From Frankiaceae bacterium (lineage in GTDB: Bacteria > Actinomycetota > Actinomycetes > Mycobacteriales > SCTD01): 39,206 nt of DNA. A program made the position numbers and the translations under genes. The DNA lies in assembly GCA_947479995.1 (NCBI GenBank), contig CANKBT010000002.1:1-39206 (forward strand), written 5' to 3'. This document shows, one piece after another, positions 21,379 to 29,963 of the stretch. Each line of letters starts with the position of its first letter. Position 1 is the stretch's first letter. The notes under the pieces were generated by a model that had not been told where the DNA came from, made no database searches, and saw only the letters and a list, made by a program, of their open reading frames with translations.

Positions 21379-24300
21379 GGGGCGCCAGCGCCGATGAGCG
21401 CGAGCGCGTCGCGCTGCTTCTGCTCGGCCGCCGCGAGGAGGTCGTCGGGGTCGTAGGCGTACATCGGCCCGTTGAAGTTGACCTGCGGCACGGCCGTCGC
21501 GCCCGCGCGGGCCGAGGCTGCGGTCTCGGCAGCTGCGGCGCTGCCGGCCGCGGCGGCGCTGCGGGTGATGCTGAGGCCGCTGGCCGGCCGGTCGAGGCCG
21601 CCCGTCGCCGCGGACGCCAGGTCGGCGCCGGTGCGGGCGATGAGATCCGCGGTCTGTGCCATGCCGGTGGCGAAGCCCTCACCGGTGAAGTGGCCGAGCT
21701 GCATGGTGACGCGCGAGGGGCTGCGGATCTCGAGTGCGGCGCCGATGGCGGACGCCGCGGCCTCGGCGAGCCGACGAGCCTGGGCAGCCGCGGCGCCGAC
21801 CATGCTCCCGAGGCCGTTGACGAAGCCCTGCCCGGCGGCGGCGCCCGCACCGAACAGCGAGCCGCCCGCCGCGCCCGCAGCGGCCGCAGAGGCCAGTCCG
21901 CCACCGGCAGCGCGAGCCGCGGCCTCCGTGCCGGCGATGCTGCGGGAGAAGCTGTTGCCGAGGCCGGCGCCAGCGGCAGCGGCGGGCGCCCCGGCGCCAT
22001 ACAGCGCGGCGAGGGACGGGTCGACCAGGCCGCCCTGCGTGGCGCCTGCTGCGGCAGGTGCGCCAGCAGCCAGCGTGCCGGAGTACTTGTCGACCAGCAG
22101 CTGCGCATTCGCCTCGACGAGGGCTGTCGGGATGAGCCCGGTCTCGACGCCGGTGCGCAGGGCGATGGCCTCCTGCGCGAGCGCGGCGGCCTGGCTGCTG
22201 AGGCCGGCGGCGAGCAGCTCGCCGTAAACCCGGCCGACCTCGGCGAGACGCGGATCCTCGGTGAGGCCGAGCAGCGCGGCGCCGGCGTTCTGCTGCCCGG
22301 CCGCGTACGCCGCGGGCGCCTGGCCACCGAGGCCGCCGGCGTACTCCGAGCCGGTGCTCTCGCCGAAGCCGTAGGCGGCCTGGGCGGTGGAGTCCAGCGA
22401 GGTGATGATGCCGTTCTTCAGCGTGTCGAAGGCGCGGTTGGCCTCCTGCAGCTTGTCGCCGATGCCCGGCACCCAGCCGAACAGCCCAGCGACGGCGCTG
22501 ATGACGCCGTCTGCCATCGTCAGGAAGGTCGTGACGATGAGGCGGGCGCCGTCCAGCACGAAGCCGACGGCGTTGCCGATGCCGGGGGCGATCGTGCCGA
22601 TGATGCTGACGAGGCTCTCGATGGCGATGACCGCCAGCGGCATCGCGTTGATCATGGCCTGCACGCCGCCGACGAACAGCGGGAGCAGCGTGACCGCAGC
22701 CTCAACCAGCAGCGGCAGGAGCGGCACGATCGCGACGACCATGTCGGCGAGGCCGGTAACGATGTCCGGCAGCAGCGGTGCGAGCTGGTTGAGCGCGTCG
22801 ATGAACAGCCCGGCGAGCTGGTCGATGACCGGCGCGAGCGCGTTCGTGAGGTCGACGAAGGCGGCCGCCAGCACGGGCAGCACCGGGCGCAGGGCGTTGA
22901 CGAGGGCGGCGATGACCGGCGCGAATGCGGTAGCGACCGTCTCGAGCACCGGCGCCAGGCCGACGAGCAGGGTGGCGGCGAGCTCGCCGAGCAGCGGCAA
23001 GATCGGCGTGAGCGCTCCGGCGACCGCGGCGAAGGCGGTGGCGAGCGGCCCGACGGCGGGGGCCACAGCGGCGATCGCCTGCGCCAGGGCCTGGCCGAGG
23101 ACGGCGGCGACATCTGCGAGCACCGGCAGGACCGGTCCGATGGCGTCCAGGACAACGCTGAACGCTTCGCCGAGCGCGACGAGACCGGGCTGCAGCAGGT
23201 CAAGCGCGGTCGACAGGCCTGCGGCGAAGACCTGGAAGCCGGTGCTCTCGAAGATGGACTCGAGCACCTCGGCGAGCGTGGTGATGATGCCGAGGACGGG
23301 GCTGATGGCACCGGTGGTCGCGCTGCCCAGTGCGCCGAGGGCCTGCCCGATCGCGCCGATGGTGGAGGCGACCTGCGGCAGGATCTGGTTGGCGAACTGC
23401 GCGAAGCCGGACCCGCCGCCGTTGGCGGCGAACTCCGCGAAGTTGCCGGCGGCGCGCGCGAAGCCGTCAGCGAAGCGGTCAGTCAGCGGGGTGATGTTGA
23501 CGAGCAGGTCGAGCACGCCGCCGAGGCCGACGAACAGGCCCGACCCGAACTGCTCGAACTGCCGGGCGCCGTCGCCGCCGAGGTAGTCGGTGAAGCGCGA
23601 GAAGGCCTCGCCGTTGACGAGCTGCTCGAAGGCGAGCCCAACGTTGCCGACCGCGGCCGACACTCCGACCACGGCCGGCGCCATCTCGGCTAGCGCAGCC
23701 GTTGCCCCGCGCAGGAACGGTGTCAGCGCCGCAAGCGTCGGGCCTTGAGCCGTGCGGCTGAAGTCGGCGTAGGCGTCCTTGGTGGCCTGCAACTCGGTGA
23801 GGAAGCCGCGCTGCTCGTCGCTGAGACCGGCAAGGGCGACGCGCTGACGCTCGAGGGCGGCGGCGCGCTGTTCATCGGTCGTGGCGGTGTCGTAGGCCTC
23901 CTGCGCCGCCGTGAGCTCCTTCTGCGCGGCGGTGACGCCCTTGATGGCTGGGACGGCTGCGAGCGCAAAGATGCCGAGGGTGCCGACGACCGCACCGAGC
24001 GCGCCGCCGAGGGCAGCGGCGCCACCGACGGCCGCCACGGTGAGCGCGCCGCCGAGCGCGCCGACAGCGACGGTGGCCGCGCCGGCGGCAGCCGTCACCG
24101 CCAGCATCTTGACCGCGGTCCCGGTCAGCCCGCTGTTGAGGAACGACAGCGGACGGGTGAGCAGACCGAGGCTCAGGGCGGCCGAGACCGCCCGACCGTC
24201 GAGCCGGTCGAGCTCGCGGTTGAGGCGGGACAGCGCCAGCAGCGCCTGCACGTTGCCGCGGATGTCGACGGTGATGACGACGACCCGGTTGTTCAGGGCG

Positions 24301-24686
24301 TCGAGCAGCGCCGGCAGGGCGGCCAGGCGCGCGAGCTGCGCGTTGCTCGGCACGCGGGCGACGACCGAGATGTTGCGCTCCCGCTCGGTGCGCTGCAGCC
24401 GTTCGAGCGTCGTGGTGAGCGCCTCAAGCCGGGCGACCGCCGCGGCCGACGGCTGCCGCAACCGCACGTTCAGCTGGACTGCCCGGCCGTCGAGGCGGTC
24501 GGCCATCGTCTGCAGCTGCGCAAGACTCGCCTCGGCCGCCATCGACTGCAGGTCGACGGCGAGCACCGAGCGGAACGACCGGGCCTCGAACCGCTCGCCC
24601 TCGAGCCGCGCCTGGTCCAGCCCTCGCTGGAACGGGTCACGATCGACGGTGAGCGTCGCGTCGATGGTGCCGGCGTCGTACGTCAC
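21375..24686 (-). CDS. Tail tape measure protein
   Basis: 1,103 residues, GTG 24686, the longest gene of the window. The N-terminal 190 residues are helical with repeated DRLDGRAVQLNVRLRQ-like units. A long hydrophobic region about 205-260 (AVTAAAGAATVAVGALGGAL) follows, then extended Ala/Leu/Val-rich helices with repeated P-V-L/I-P-L-L motifs (about 500-720). The Ala/Gly-rich end contains IRSPSRVTMQLG, a motif common near tape-measure C-termini. Its length sets the tail length, about 150 nm at the usual rule of 0.15 nm per residue. No lytic domain is apparent. It follows the chaperone genes as in all siphoviruses. Confidence 0.92.
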   Translation of the reverse strand: MTYDAGTIDATLTVDRDPFQRGLDQARLEGERFEARSFRSVLAVDLQSMAAEASLAQLQTMADRLDGRAVQLNVRLRQPSAAAVARLEALTTTLERLQRTERERNISVVARVPSNAQLARLAALPALLDALNNRVVVITVDIRGNVQALLALSRLNRELDRLDGRAVSAALSLGLLTRPLSFLNSGLTGTAVKMLAVTAAAGAATVAVGALGGALTVAAVGGAAALGGALGAVVGTLGIFALAAVPAIKGVTAAQKELTAAQEAYDTATTDEQRAAALERQRVALAGLSDEQRGFLTELQATKDAYADFSRTAQGPTLAALTPFLRGATAALAEMAPAVVGVSAAVGNVGLAFEQLVNGEAFSRFTDYLGGDGARQFEQFGSGLFVGLGGVLDLLVNITPLTDRFADGFARAAGNFAEFAANGGGSGFAQFANQILPQVASTIGAIGQALGALGSATTGAISPVLGIITTLAEVLESIFESTGFQVFAAGLSTALDLLQPGLVALGEAFSVVLDAIGPVLPVLADVAAVLGQALAQAIAAVAPAVGPLATAFAAVAGALTPILPLLGELAATLLVGLAPVLETVATAFAPVIAALVNALRPVLPVLAAAFVDLTNALAPVIDQLAGLFIDALNQLAPLLPDIVTGLADMVVAIVPLLPLLVEAAVTLLPLFVGGVQAMINAMPLAVIAIESLVSIIGTIAPGIGNAVGFVLDGARLIVTTFLTMADGVISAVAGLFGWVPGIGDKLQEANRAFDTLKNGIITSLDSTAQAAYGFGESTGSEYAGGLGGQAPAAYAAGQQNAGAALLGLTEDPRLAEVGRVYGELLAAGLSSQAAALAQEAIALRTGVETGLIPTALVEANAQLLVDKYSGTLAAGAPAAAGATQGGLVDPSLAALYGAGAPAAAAGAGLGNSFSRSIAGTEAAARAAGGGLASAAAAGAAGGSLFGAGAAAGQGFVNGLGSMVGAAAAQARRLAEAAASAIGAALEIRSPSRVTMQLGHFTGEGFATGMAQTADLIARTGADLASAATGGLDRPASGLSITRSAAAAGSAAAAETAASARAGATAVPQVNFNGPMYAYDPDDLLAAAEQKQRDALALIGAGAP

Positions 24687-24705
24687 GCGGGCCCCCTCGC
24701 TGCTG

Positions 24706-25301
24706 TCAGGTGACGGCCCGGCGGGCCGTGCGGATGGGCGAGCCGCCCGGCTCGGGCTGGGCTGCCTGTCGCCGGTCCGGGTCGGCGAACTCCTGCACGA
24801 GCCCGTCGACAGCGGCTCGGTACTGCCACCACGGCAGGTCGCCGGCGTCGTTCCACGTCAGGCCGAGGTGCCGGCTCATGAGGTAGCGCTCGACGCGCCG
24901 ATGCTCGCCGCCGGTCAGCGCCTCGTACCGGCCGGCGGCTACCGAGGGTTCAGCAGCGCCGACACCAGGTAGGCGGAGAAGCCCGCGAAGTGCCGGTGCG
25001 GCAGGTTCCACAGCTCGTCGTGCGACGGGCTCTGGCTGCAGACCTCGGCCAGCGCGGCCGTCGTCTGCTCGCGGGTGCGACGGGCGAGCTCGCCCTCCCC
25101 GCCTGCCTCGGCGACCTTCGCGCGGACCTTCTGCATGTCGACGACGCCCTTGTCGTCGATGAGGTCGGCCTGCATGGCGCGCAGTGCCGCCTGCAGCTGC
25201 TCGACCTGGTCTTGCGACGGCTCGGGGATGGTGCCGACCGGTCCGCCGACGGCCGAGAAGTCGTACGCCAGGACCTCGAGGTCCTCCGCCTTGTAGCCCA
25301 C
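24706..25301 (-). CDS. Tail assembly chaperone, long frameshift form (GT)
   Basis: After the shorter chaperone frame, a second frame continues to a stop at 24706 and adds about 80 residues (EALTGGEHRRVERYLMSRHL, then WNDAGDLPWWQYRAAVDG). The second frame has no good start of its own and overlaps the end of the first, and both lie between tail tube and tape measure. This is the standard G/GT arrangement, where a programmed slip makes a fusion protein that binds the tape measure. The move is -1 relative to the first frame. The slip site is not a canonical X-XXY-YYZ heptamer; a CCT-to-CCC slip near the end (AAC CCT CGG TAG) is one possibility. Coordinates include the shared part. Confidence 0.7.
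24939..25301 (-). CDS. Tail assembly chaperone, short form (G)
   Basis: 120 residues from GTG 25301, 2 bases after the tail tube stop. It is a soluble helical protein: YKAEDLEVLAYDFSAVGG, then helices with QDQVEQLQAALRAMQADLID and a C-terminal FAGFSAYLVSALLNPR before TAG at 24939-24941. Position between the tail tube and tape measure and the overlapping second frame identify it as the G-type chaperone that keeps the tape measure soluble before tube assembly. The sequence itself has little family signal. Confidence 0.75.
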   Translation of the reverse strand: MGYKAEDLEVLAYDFSAVGGPVGTIPEPSQDQVEQLQAALRAMQADLIDDKGVVDMQKVRAKVAEAGGEGELARRTREQTTAALAEVCSQSPSHDELWNLPHRHFAGFSAYLVSALLNPR

Positions 25302-25303
25302 CG

Positions 25304-25882
25304 TCAGGCCGCCGCGGTGAGCTCGAAGGACTCGATCTCGTCGCTCGGGCAGAGCGCGGCGATGTCGAGGGCGTACTTGCGGTAGTCGGCCAGGCGGCGG
25401 AACGCCTGCTCGACACTGCCGCCGGCCTGGGCGCGCGGCACCCACAGGCCGAGGCGGACCGAGTCGCCGTCGACGTCGACGAGCGTCTGGCTGAGCAGCA
25501 TGAGCGCGATCTCGTCGTCGGTGTTGGAGAAACGGAACGACTTGCGCGACGGGGCGCTGCCGCTGCCGACGACGGACGCGAGCGTGCCGCCGCCGATCGC
25601 GAGCTTGAAGTTCTCGAGGGTCGCCTCGGCGAGAGTGCAGCGCACCGCGACCTGCCGGGACGTGCGGCGCTTGACCGGCGCGTCCTGCTCCTCGATCGCC
25701 CAGTCGGTGACCTCGGCCGAGGTCGCGATCGTGTAGCCCTCGGTAGTGCCGCCGGGGTTGACCCAGGGCGAGGGCAGCGTGCCGGTGAAGGCGACGGTGT
25801 CGGTCGGGCGGGTCGTGCCGGCGGGGGCGTAGAACATCGCCATCGCCGTGCCGTTGACGTTCTCGGGGGTCCAGAGAGCCAC
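25304..25882 (-). CDS. Major tail tube protein
   Basis: 192 residues from GTG 25882, 2 bases after the preceding gene. It is a beta-rich protein with MFYAPAGTTRPTDTVAFTG, a GYTIATSAEVTDWAIEEQD segment and VAVRCTLAEATLENFKLAIG, the typical pattern of actinobacterial siphovirus tail tube subunits. It polymerises into the tube around the tape measure. An upstream extension of the frame exists but overlaps neighbouring genes and is a shadow. Placement just before the chaperones is diagnostic. Confidence 0.82.
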   Translation of the reverse strand: MALWTPENVNGTAMAMFYAPAGTTRPTDTVAFTGTLPSPWVNPGGTTEGYTIATSAEVTDWAIEEQDAPVKRRTSRQVAVRCTLAEATLENFKLAIGGGTLASVVGSGSAPSRKSFRFSNTDDEIALMLLSQTLVDVDGDSVRLGLWVPRAQAGGSVEQAFRRLADYRKYALDIAALCPSDEIESFELTAAA

Positions 25883-25884
25883 GG

Positions 25885-26088
25885 TCAGGACTCCTTCTCG
25901 GTCGCGGTGATGACGACCGGCACCCGGTGGGCGCCGGCGAGCGTGCGGAGCTGCTCGGCCTGCTCGGCGTTGACGTCGAGCGGCCTGCGGGTCAGGGGCG
26001 CGAGCCCCTTGATGCCGTGCTCGAAGCGGTCGTAGGGCGCCCGCACGGCAGCCGTGTGGCCCCCGGCGGTCGTCGTGGAGTCGGGCAT
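25885..26088 (-). CDS. Small phage protein before the tail tube
   Basis: 67 residues, ATG 26088 with AGGAGG upstream. It is soluble, with a middle GIKGLAPLTRRPLDVNAEQA and an end VPVVITATEKES. No family recognised. The ribosome site is strong and the gene is tightly packed with the tail tube gene, so it is probably real. It may be a tail completion or head-tail joining accessory. Confidence 0.6.
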   Translation of the reverse strand: MPDSTTTAGGHTAAVRAPYDRFEHGIKGLAPLTRRPLDVNAEQAEQLRTLAGAHRVPVVITATEKES

Positions 26089-26113
26089 GGTGCCTCCTGG
26101 GCATGCCGAACAG

Positions 26114-26128
26114 CCCGGACGGTCCGGG
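26114..26128. terminator. Short hairpin before the tail tube pair
   Basis: CCCGGA (26114-26119) and TCCGGG (26123-26128) form a 6-pair stem with a 3-base loop in the 66-base gap between the tail terminator gene and the small gene ahead of the tail tube. It may attenuate transcription or stabilise mRNA of the abundant tube protein. There is no T-tract. Confidence 0.35.
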
Positions 26129-26154
26129 TGCGGTCGTGCGGGTGCTCGCTGAGG

Positions 26155-26622
26155 TCAGCGGCGGGGGAGCGCGCGTGCCGGCTGCGGCCGGTCGACGGTG
26201 ATCCAGTAGCGGCAGCTGACGAGGGTGCGGCTGCGCTCGCGACGGAGGTAGCTGGGGGCGCCGCCCATCCGGCCGATGCGGCTGACGGTGCGGTGCCCGA
26301 TGAGCTCGTGGGGGCCGTCGGCGAGAACGGCGAGGTCGGCGGCCTGGGCGAGCGCCTCGGCGGACAGGGCGCGCTGCGTGTGGTCGTCGCCCGGGCGGGG
26401 GCCGCGGCCGCGGGCGAGGACTGTGACGGCGAGGGTGTCGAGCAGGCCGTCGGCCTCGAGGCCGGGGCCGCCGCTGACGGTCAAGCCGATGACCCGGTCG
26501 GGCATCGCGGGCAGCTCCTCGTCGCCGCGGTGCCACTCGTCGGGCAGCGGGACGGTGAGGCCTTCGTGCTCGCCGGGCCAGCGCTGCTGCAGCCAGGTGG
26601 CGAGGTCGCCGATCCAGAGCAC
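26155..26622 (-). CDS. Tail terminator/minor capsid protein
   Basis: 155 residues, GTG 26622, 1 base after the upstream gene. The start WIGDLATWLQQRWPGEHEGL and a later beta core (VTVLARGRGPRPGDDHTQRA, then the C-terminal LVSCRYWITVDRPQPAR) match the general look of tail terminator proteins of actinobacterial phages. These sit between connector genes and the tail tube gene. The protein would cap the tail tube at the head end. The family match is moderate; position is the main support. Confidence 0.65.
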   Translation of the reverse strand: MLWIGDLATWLQQRWPGEHEGLTVPLPDEWHRGDEELPAMPDRVIGLTVSGGPGLEADGLLDTLAVTVLARGRGPRPGDDHTQRALSAEALAQAADLAVLADGPHELIGHRTVSRIGRMGGAPSYLRRERSRTLVSCRYWITVDRPQPARALPRR

Positions 26623-26623
26623 G

Positions 26624-27055
26624 TCAGCGGCCTCGTGCGCTGCGTCGGCGGCTCTTCTCGCGGAGCTGGGCGTCGCTCAGGCGCGGGACGGCGGCGGGGC
26701 GACTGTGCACGACAGCGCCGGCATCGACGACGGTGGTGGCGGCGCTGCGGCGCAGGTCGTTCTCGTCGAGCGGCGCGAGGACGGCGACGTCGTCTGCGAT
26801 GTCGCCCACGGCGTCGATCATCCCGGTGCGGATGCCGTCCCGCAACGTGCTGTCGGCGATGCGCCGGAAGCGCCGGTCCTGACGGGCGACGGTCGCGGTC
26901 TCGAGGTAGCGAGCTTGGCCGCCGCGCGGGTGGCTGAGCGACTCGTCGCGCTCCTGCACCTCGGCGTACCGCTGGTCGACCGTGGCCTTCCCGGCGAGCT
27001 GCCCGTCGCCGGTCTGTGCCTGCAGCACCCGGATCCGGTCACCGAAGGTGCCCAC
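26624..27055 (-). CDS. HK97 gp10-like head-tail joining protein
   Basis: 143 residues, GTG 27055. It is helical with GMIDAVGDIADDVAVLAPLD followed by ENDLRRSAATTVVDAGAVVH. This is the 'APxxxGxLRxS...' pattern of HK97 gp10-like neck/tail completion proteins, here with DENDLRRS in place of the usual glycine. A basic C-terminal end (LREKSRRRSARGR) is present. It lies exactly between the DUF1320-like connector and the tail terminator, as expected. Confidence 0.65.
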   Translation of the reverse strand: MGTFGDRIRVLQAQTGDGQLAGKATVDQRYAEVQERDESLSHPRGGQARYLETATVARQDRRFRRIADSTLRDGIRTGMIDAVGDIADDVAVLAPLDENDLRRSAATTVVDAGAVVHSRPAAVPRLSDAQLREKSRRRSARGR

Positions 27056-27056
27056 G

Positions 27057-27539
27057 TCAGCGCCAGCCGAGGTCGTGCTGGCCGTAGCCGGCCGTCGGTA
27101 CGTGGGGGTCGGACTGGCCGCCGAAGAGCGCGCCCTCGTGCCAGGGGGCGTTCACGGCGCCGACCTCCCCGAGCGGCTCGGCCGGGGTGTCGCCCTGGGC
27201 CGGGGGGAGCGTGGCTCGCCCGACCGCGAGGTCGCGCAGCAGGGCGCGGGCGCGGTCGACGCGCAGCTGCACCGGGTCGCGGACGTCGAGGTCGACGTGC
27301 CGGCGGTGGGTGAGCGTCGCGTGCCAGACCGCCAGGTCGAGAGTGATGTCGCGGACGAGCTCCGGCACGGGCGCCGAGAACGGCACCGGGTAGCGCGAAC
27401 CGAGCGCGGCGTCAACCTCGGTCTGCGCCTTGCGGATCGCGAGACGAAGGTCGGTGTCGGCAAGGTCGGATGCCGTGCCGCCGACCTTCTGCGGGTCGAG
27501 CTCGGAGTGCACGTCGTGGGGCTCGAGGTAGCCGGGCAC
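27057..27539 (-). CDS. DUF1320/gp6-like head-tail connector
   Basis: 160 residues from GTG 27539, chosen because GGAGG lies about 6 bases upstream; a longer frame to 27587 lacks support. The pattern LADTDLRLAIRKAQTEVDAA followed by LGSRYPVPFS, VRDITLDLAVWHATL and RALLRDLAVGRATLP is that of the DUF1320/Mu gp36-like connector family. These dodecameric rings join portal and tail. It starts a new block after the hairpin that follows the capsid genes. Confidence 0.8.
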   Translation of the reverse strand: MPGYLEPHDVHSELDPQKVGGTASDLADTDLRLAIRKAQTEVDAALGSRYPVPFSAPVPELVRDITLDLAVWHATLTHRRHVDLDVRDPVQLRVDRARALLRDLAVGRATLPPAQGDTPAEPLGEVGAVNAPWHEGALFGGQSDPHVPTAGYGQHDLGWR

Positions 27540-27567
27540 GTGGAGCCTCCGCGTTCGGTGGTGGTCG

Positions 27568-27604
27568 CCCCGTCGCCCCAGCCTCAAGGACCGGGGCGAC
27601 GGGG
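27568..27604 (-). terminator. Perfect 12-pair hairpin after the capsid genes
   Basis: CCCCGTCGCCCC (27568-27579) and GGGGCGACGGGG (27593-27604) form a perfect 12-pair stem with a 13-base loop, lying 5 bases past the end of the capsid block on the minus strand. Phages often place such a terminator or RNA stabiliser after the major capsid gene to set capsid expression apart from tail genes. There is no T-tract. Confidence 0.7.
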
Positions 27605-27609
27605 AGGGC

Positions 27610-27924
27610 TCAGGAGCGGGCGGCCTTGGGGGCCGTCGACTCCTGGGGCTCGGGCTGCGCCTTCGCCAGGGCCGCGTCGTACGCCGCCTGAGCCGCAGCA
27701 GCCGCCGCAGCGGCCTGCTCGGCCGCGAGCTTCTCGCGCTCGCCGGGCTTGACCACGGCGCCGGCCGCGACGAGCCGGCGGGCGTCCTCGACGTTGAGCT
27801 GCACGACGTCGCCCTTGCGGTGGCGCTTGTAGTCGTACGGCTCGCCGGGCTTGCTGACGGTCTCGTCCCAGGACTCGGCGACGAGCTCGTACTTGCCGGC
27901 CTTCAGCTCGCTGACGTCCGTCAC
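27610..27924 (-). CDS. Small capsid-proximal phage protein
   Basis: 104 residues from GTG 27924, overlapping the capsid stop by 4 bases. The N-terminal half is a small beta domain (AGKYELVAESWDETVSKPGE, then YKRHRKGDVVQLNVEDARRL), in the style of head-tail connector accessory proteins with a 'GDVVxL...A...L...GAV' pattern. The C-terminal part is Ala-rich helical (KLAAEQAAAAAAAAQAAYDA). A longer frame on the same strand is a shadow inside the capsid gene. Likely a capsid or neck accessory. Confidence 0.65.
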   Translation of the reverse strand: MTDVSELKAGKYELVAESWDETVSKPGEPYDYKRHRKGDVVQLNVEDARRLVAAGAVVKPGEREKLAAEQAAAAAAAAQAAYDAALAKAQPEPQESTAPKAARS

Positions 27925-28856
27925 GCGGCACGCACGCCGGTGATCCAGCAGGCCGCCAGGGGCTGGTCGACCCCCATGACGCGCTTGCGGGTGCTGTCCG
28001 AGCGCCACGACTCGGTCGGGCCGCCGTTGGGGCCGCCGCCCTCGCCGTACAGCGGGGTGGCCTCGAGCGGGCGGGTGTCGCTGTAGAAGCCGACGGTGCC
28101 GCGCTCGAGCACGAGGACCTTGTTGCTCGAGAAGCTGTAGGACGTCAGCGGGTCGAGGCCCGCGATCTTCGTCGGCAGCTTGCCGGTGTACTCGATGTTC
28201 TCCGAGGACTGGCCGTCGCGGTAGACGCGGTTGAACTCCTCGTTGCCCTCGAGCACGGGCTCGATGTCGCCGGGCATGACGACCGTGTCGGCGCGGAAGC
28301 CGAAGCGGCTGTCGGCCGGGGCGCCGGCCGGTCGGGCGGAGGCGATCTGCTCCTTGGCCCGGGCGATGTCGCGGCGAATCTTGGCGGTCGCGCCGGCGTC
28401 CCACGCGGCGGTGGCCGCGACGGTCGGGATGCTCGGGTCGTCGAGCAGCGCGCGCAGGGCCCGCTCGTCGGCGCGGACGTGGGTGTTGCGCAGCTGCGTG
28501 ATCTGCCGGTTGACCGCGTCGACGTTGCCCTCGTCGCGCATCTCGCGCGAGACGCGGACGCCGAGGCCCTTCTTGATGCCGTAGGCCAGGCGGGGCAGGC
28601 CCATCTGGCCGGCGGCGACCGGGATCTCGGCGAACTCCGCCACGGCCTCGACGTCACCGTCGAGGTACAGCGGCGTGCTGCTGTGGAAGCTGACCAGGCC
28701 GTTGGTGTTCCGGCCGGCGTTGCGCAGCAGCGTCTCGCTGATGAACTGGTTGGCCAGCACGTCCAGGATGCGTGCCGGGATGAGGTACGGGTTGCCGACG
28801 AGGTCGGAGACCGTGGTGCGGGAACCGTCGCTGACGCTCAGCACGGGGGTGGTCAT
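27921..28856 (-). CDS. Major capsid protein (HK97 fold)
   Basis: 311 residues, ATG 28856 with GAGAGGAC upstream. The sequence fits actinobacterial HK97-type capsid subunits: an N-terminal arm (DLVGNPYLIPARILDVLANQ), an E-loop region (GRNTNGLVSFHSSTPLYLDG), a spine helix with AVNRQITQLRNTHVRADERA, and an A-domain with FGFRADTVVMPGDIEPVLEG and DPLTSYSFSSNKVLVLERG. It has no delta domain of its own, because scaffold and protease are in the preceding gene. Position after the decoration protein and before the connectors supports the call. Confidence 0.88.
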   Translation of the reverse strand: MTTPVLSVSDGSRTTVSDLVGNPYLIPARILDVLANQFISETLLRNAGRNTNGLVSFHSSTPLYLDGDVEAVAEFAEIPVAAGQMGLPRLAYGIKKGLGVRVSREMRDEGNVDAVNRQITQLRNTHVRADERALRALLDDPSIPTVAATAAWDAGATAKIRRDIARAKEQIASARPAGAPADSRFGFRADTVVMPGDIEPVLEGNEEFNRVYRDGQSSENIEYTGKLPTKIAGLDPLTSYSFSSNKVLVLERGTVGFYSDTRPLEATPLYGEGGGPNGGPTESWRSDSTRKRVMGVDQPLAACWITGVRAA

Positions 28857-28882
28857 GTGCGTGTCCTCTCGTGGTGGGCGGG

Positions 28883-29320
28883 TCAGACGGTCCGCATGAG
28901 ACCGACGGCAGCCGCGGCCACCCCGGAGGGGGCGGTGCAGGTGCCGACGATCGTGCGGGCGTCGGGGGTGGCGGCGGCCGGGGCGACCTGGCCGTTGGCG
29001 GTGGCGACGAGCTTGTCGCCGAAGGCGGCAGCGCCGCTGTAGGTCACGGGGACCTCGATGCCGCTGGTGGCGACGCCGACGGTGGTGGGCAGCAGCGCGG
29101 CGTTCAGCACCGGGCGGCCCTGGACGGTCGTCGGGGTGGTGACGACCGCCTCGGGGTTGATGGCGTCGGTGACCGCGACGCCGAGGACCTTCGTCGAGCC
29201 CGCGGCCGCGACGCCGATGCGACCGGAGCCGCGCGCCTCGACGAGCTGGCCGCCGGTGATGAACTCGGCCGGGGTGTAGGTGATCGGGCCGCTCTTGAAC
29301 TTCATGGGCACGCCGGGCAT
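28883..29320 (-). CDS. Capsid decoration-like protein
   Basis: 145 residues, ATG 29320; a second in-frame ATG at 29305 (MKFKSG) is also possible. It is small, beta-rich and low in charge, with KFKSGPITYTPAEFITGGQL and AAFGDKLVATANGQVAPA. This pattern is seen in phage decoration or DUF2190-like proteins, which sit on the capsid outer surface. It is encoded between the protease/scaffold gene and the capsid gene, the usual place (as lambda gpD). Confidence 0.75.
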   Translation of the reverse strand: MPGVPMKFKSGPITYTPAEFITGGQLVEARGSGRIGVAAAGSTKVLGVAVTDAINPEAVVTTPTTVQGRPVLNAALLPTTVGVATSGIEVPVTYSGAAAFGDKLVATANGQVAPAAATPDARTIVGTCTAPSGVAAAAVGLMRTV

Positions 29321-29321
29321 G

Positions 29322-29963
29322 TCAGAAGCTCCAGTTCTTGTAGGTCTCGGAGGTCTTGACGGCCTCGAGCGTGGTCGGCTGGCTGGTGTCGACGCCGCGG
29401 CCGCTGCCCTGCTCGGCGGACAGGTCGACGGTGCCCTTGGCGGCGTCGAGCAGGTCGCGGATGACCGAGAACGGGTCGACGCTGGTGCCGTTGCTCAGGT
29501 CGATCTGGCCGGCCGCGGGGACCGACAGGACCGGCGCGGCCTTGTCGAGCAGGTGCGGCGGGACGCCGGCGGCGACCCAGTTCTGGCGCTCGTCGCGCCA
29601 GCGGGACTGCGCGACCGACAGCTCGAGCGCGGCGATGCGGGCGCGCTCGTCGCCGGCGAGCGGCGTGCTGAGCGACGCACCAACCGGCTCGGGGGCGGCG
29701 GGGGCGACCGGCTCGACGGGGGCGTCCTTGAGCAGGCCGTCGATGAAGGCGTTGAGCTGCTCGTCGGTCCAGCTGTCCGGGTCGTCGGGCAGCTCGTCGG
29801 CCTTCGGCGTCACGACGGGCGCGGCGGGCGCGGGCGGGGCGGTCACGACGACGGGCGCGGGCCCGGTCGTGATCGCCTCCTTCGGCGCCGGCGCGTCCGC
29901 CGGGGTCTTCTTGGCGAGGAGGGCCGCGAGGACCTTCTCCTCGTTCTCGGTCAGGGTCGCCAT
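29322..29963 (-). CDS. Nested scaffold protein, in-frame internal start in the protease gene
   Basis: An internal ATG at 29963 (codon 181 of the protease gene) has a near-perfect ribosome site, TCCTCCT on the plus strand at 29971-29977 (AGGAGGA), 7 bases upstream. It would give a 213-residue protein MATLTENEEKVLAALLAKKT..., ending with the protease. It is acidic and helical with a long Pro/Ala-rich linker (about residues 25-60), like capsid scaffolds, and shares all residues with the protease C-terminus. Phage lambda makes its scaffold Nu3 in the same way inside gene C. The start site is seen in sequence; scaffold function is inferred. Confidence 0.68.
   Translation of the reverse strand: MATLTENEEKVLAALLAKKTPADAPAPKEAITTGPAPVVVTAPPAPAAPVVTPKADELPDDPDSWTDEQLNAFIDGLLKDAPVEPVAPAAPEPVGASLSTPLAGDERARIAALELSVAQSRWRDERQNWVAAGVPPHLLDKAAPVLSVPAAGQIDLSNGTSVDPFSVIRDLLDAAKGTVDLSAEQGSGRGVDTSQPTTLEAVKTSETYKNWSF

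Noticed and set aside
21690..23693. A 667-residue open frame antisense to the tape measure gene
   Set aside because: Its composition is that of a mirror frame of a GC-rich gene, with no recognisable domain. The tape measure on the other strand is certain.
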